Positions 5,755 to 6,881 of a stretch of 6,881 nucleotides of DNA are shown here, piece after piece; positions within the stretch are counted from its first letter, which is position 1; every line of letters begins with the position of its first letter. The stretch is taken from contig DBDM01000013.1 of NCBI GenBank assembly GCA_002293585.1, positions 148-7,028 of the forward strand, in the 5' to 3' direction. The translations under genes were made by a program, and so were the position numbers. This DNA comes from Bacteroidales bacterium UBA932 (GTDB lineage: Bacteria > Bacteroidota > Bacteroidia > Bacteroidales > UBA932). Below the pieces are notes generated by a model, which had not been told where the DNA came from, ran no database searches, and worked only from the letters and a program-made list of their open reading frames with translations.

Positions 5755-6795
5755 ATGAAAAAAATTACCCCCGCCTCCTGGCTTAGCATGCTGGCTATAG
5801 TGAGCGTTATTTCCTTACTGGCCTTGCAATCATTATGGCTGCATAACGCCTATTATCTTGCTTATGAGCAATTTGTGGCCGACGCCGGCAAGGCTTTCGA
5901 TGAAGCTTGCCGGAAAGAACAGGTCTACCGTATGCCTTTCGGCCAATTGATGGCCGGCGGCAACCTCACCATCCAAAGTTGCGGGATGGAAAAAATACAG
6001 ATCATCAGGAACTGCCCTTCACGGGATACCATTATTTACGATAATGTTTACGGACAATCCATGGAAACGGTGATCAACCGGGCGATGTTCGAACTGCGTG
6101 AAAAAACCCTGCCGATGAACATTTATTGCCTGGCCGATTTGTTTGCCGGTGCGTTGCATGACAAAGACCTTTCGCTTTCCTTTGTTATTGAGCGGTTTAA
6201 TCCGGCCACCGGCGAAGTGTTTGAAACCAGCTTGCTGCCGGGGGTAGAAAATCCGGCCGCCTTATCGACCCAGATGCTTACTGTGAATATGTCGGAAATC
6301 GAAGGATTGCGGGCTAAACTTCAATTCAACCGGCTGGCTGTTTTTCATCACATGGCAGGAGTATTGGCCGGCTCGCTTTTCCTGCTTGTAGTGTTACTGA
6401 GCAGCATTGCCCTGCTGTTCCGGTTGGCGCGCCGCCGGAGAATGCTATTATCATCATTGCCGGAACTGCCGCAACCTGTTGCACCGCCGGAACCGTCGAA
6501 TACCGTCTACCATTTGGGCCGCTACACCTTTGATGCCGATAAAAACGAACTGGAAAATTCCGGCGTGGTGATTACGCTCAATAAAAAAGAACACGCCATC
6601 CTGTTGGCCTTATGCGAACGTTGCGGTAATGTGGTGGAGCGGAATAAACTGTTGGAAGACAATTGGGGCAGCACGGGCTTCATTTATTCCCGCAGCCTGG
6701 ATACGTACATCACAAAAATAAGAAAGTACCTGAAAGACGACCCGTCGGTACAAATTGTGACCATCAAAGGCGTGGGCTATAAATTAACTTTCTGA
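5755..6795 (+). CDS. Membrane-spanning sensor/winged-helix transcriptional regulator (no kinase)
   Basis: 346 residues counted from the ATG at 5755. Order: transmembrane helix about 9-29; periplasmic domain about 30-198; transmembrane helix about 199-225; basic RLARRRRM stop-transfer; Pro-rich linker (236-249); and an OmpR/PhoB-type winged helix (about 251-346) with LGRYTFDADKNEL, NKKEHAILLAL, a recognition helix YSRSLDTYITKIRKYL (311-326) and the wing IKGVGYKL (337-344). The front half resembles the sensor part of Bacteroidota histidine kinases, but no HisKA, ATPase or receiver domain is present, so periplasmic signals would reach DNA directly. This is ToxR/CadC logic with the DNA-binding domain at the C-terminus instead of the N-terminus. 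Four periplasmic cysteines (52, 76, 87, 125) could form disulfides. The start at 5755 is preferred over ATG 5746 and TTG 5740 because of the promoter at 5712-5742 and the MKK-helix beginning. Its targets are unknown; the divergent DUF1573 gene is one candidate. Confidence 0.9.
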   Translation: MKKITPASWLSMLAIVSVISLLALQSLWLHNAYYLAYEQFVADAGKAFDEACRKEQVYRMPFGQLMAGGNLTIQSCGMEKIQIIRNCPSRDTIIYDNVYGQSMETVINRAMFELREKTLPMNIYCLADLFAGALHDKDLSLSFVIERFNPATGEVFETSLLPGVENPAALSTQMLTVNMSEIEGLRAKLQFNRLAVFHHMAGVLAGSLFLLVVLLSSIALLFRLARRRRMLLSSLPELPQPVAPPEPSNTVYHLGRYTFDADKNELENSGVVITLNKKEHAILLALCERCGNVVERNKLLEDNWGSTGFIYSRSLDTYITKIRKYLKDDPSVQIVTIKGVGYKLTF

Positions 6796-6881
6796 CGGCG
6801 TTTTGATACCGCACCGCCGGATGATTTCTTCGGCCTGGTCGAAGGGCGGAATGGTTTTCTTCCCTTCACGCTTCAAGTCAG
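6784..6881 (-). CDS. C-terminal fragment of an unrecognised protein
   Basis: A minus-strand frame is open from the window edge to TAA at 6786-6784 and encodes 31 residues ending EEIIRRCGIKTPSES. The composition is protein-like: a helical stretch DQAEEIIRRCG after KTIPPF. The other two minus frames stop at once. It overlaps the end of the plus-strand regulator by 12 bp. I do not recognise the family, and 31 open codons could occur by chance, so this is a tentative call. Confidence 0.45.
   Translation of the reverse strand, partial: DLKREGKKTIPPFDQAEEIIRRCGIKTPSES

Overview
The window reads as chromosomal DNA of a Bacteroidota bacterium, most likely Bacteroidales. Three things point there. Promoters match the Bacteroidota primary-sigma form (TTTG, about 19 bases, TAnnTTTG) rather than TTGACA/TATAAT. 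Start codons lack clear Shine-Dalgarno sequences. The gene families (a 638-residue glutamine-dependent NadE, a DUF1573 protein, an ECF sigma factor beside small membrane proteins, and a kinase-less membrane winged-helix regulator) are typical of the phylum. No mobile element, CRISPR array, tRNA or rRNA was seen.

Layout: (1) 1-2085, plus strand: the end of a class I aminotransferase, then nadE two bases later, a coupled metabolic pair. (2) 2080-3037, minus strand: an ECF sigma factor gene overlapping a small two-helix membrane protein that is a candidate anti-sigma factor. This pair converges on nadE with a 6-bp overlap. (3) 3044-3117: two back-to-back promoters with the same ECF-like layout (TGTAACCT, GCGTCAAAAGA, 16 bases between the AAC and CGTC cores), forming a concentric dyad around 3080.5. 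One fires into the sigma operon, the other into (4) 3151-3516, a 121-residue three-helix membrane protein resembling DUF6249. A two-way terminator follows. (5) 3579-5009, minus strand: a secreted GH30 glycosidase. (6) 5134-5538, minus strand: a secreted DUF1573 protein with its own minus-strand terminator. (7) 5755-6795, plus strand: a membrane-spanning winged-helix regulator with a sensor-kinase-like front half but no kinase or receiver. (8) The tail of an unrecognised minus-strand gene at the right edge.

The most interesting unit is 2080-3516. The mirrored promoters suggest that one sigma factor controls both its own operon and the divergent membrane protein, giving a compact three-gene envelope-signalling module. 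The second item is the regulator at 5755-6795, which appears to couple periplasmic sensing to DNA binding in one polypeptide. The GH30 gene stands alone, with no SusC/SusD pair in view. All functional statements come from motif reading; no database search was run.
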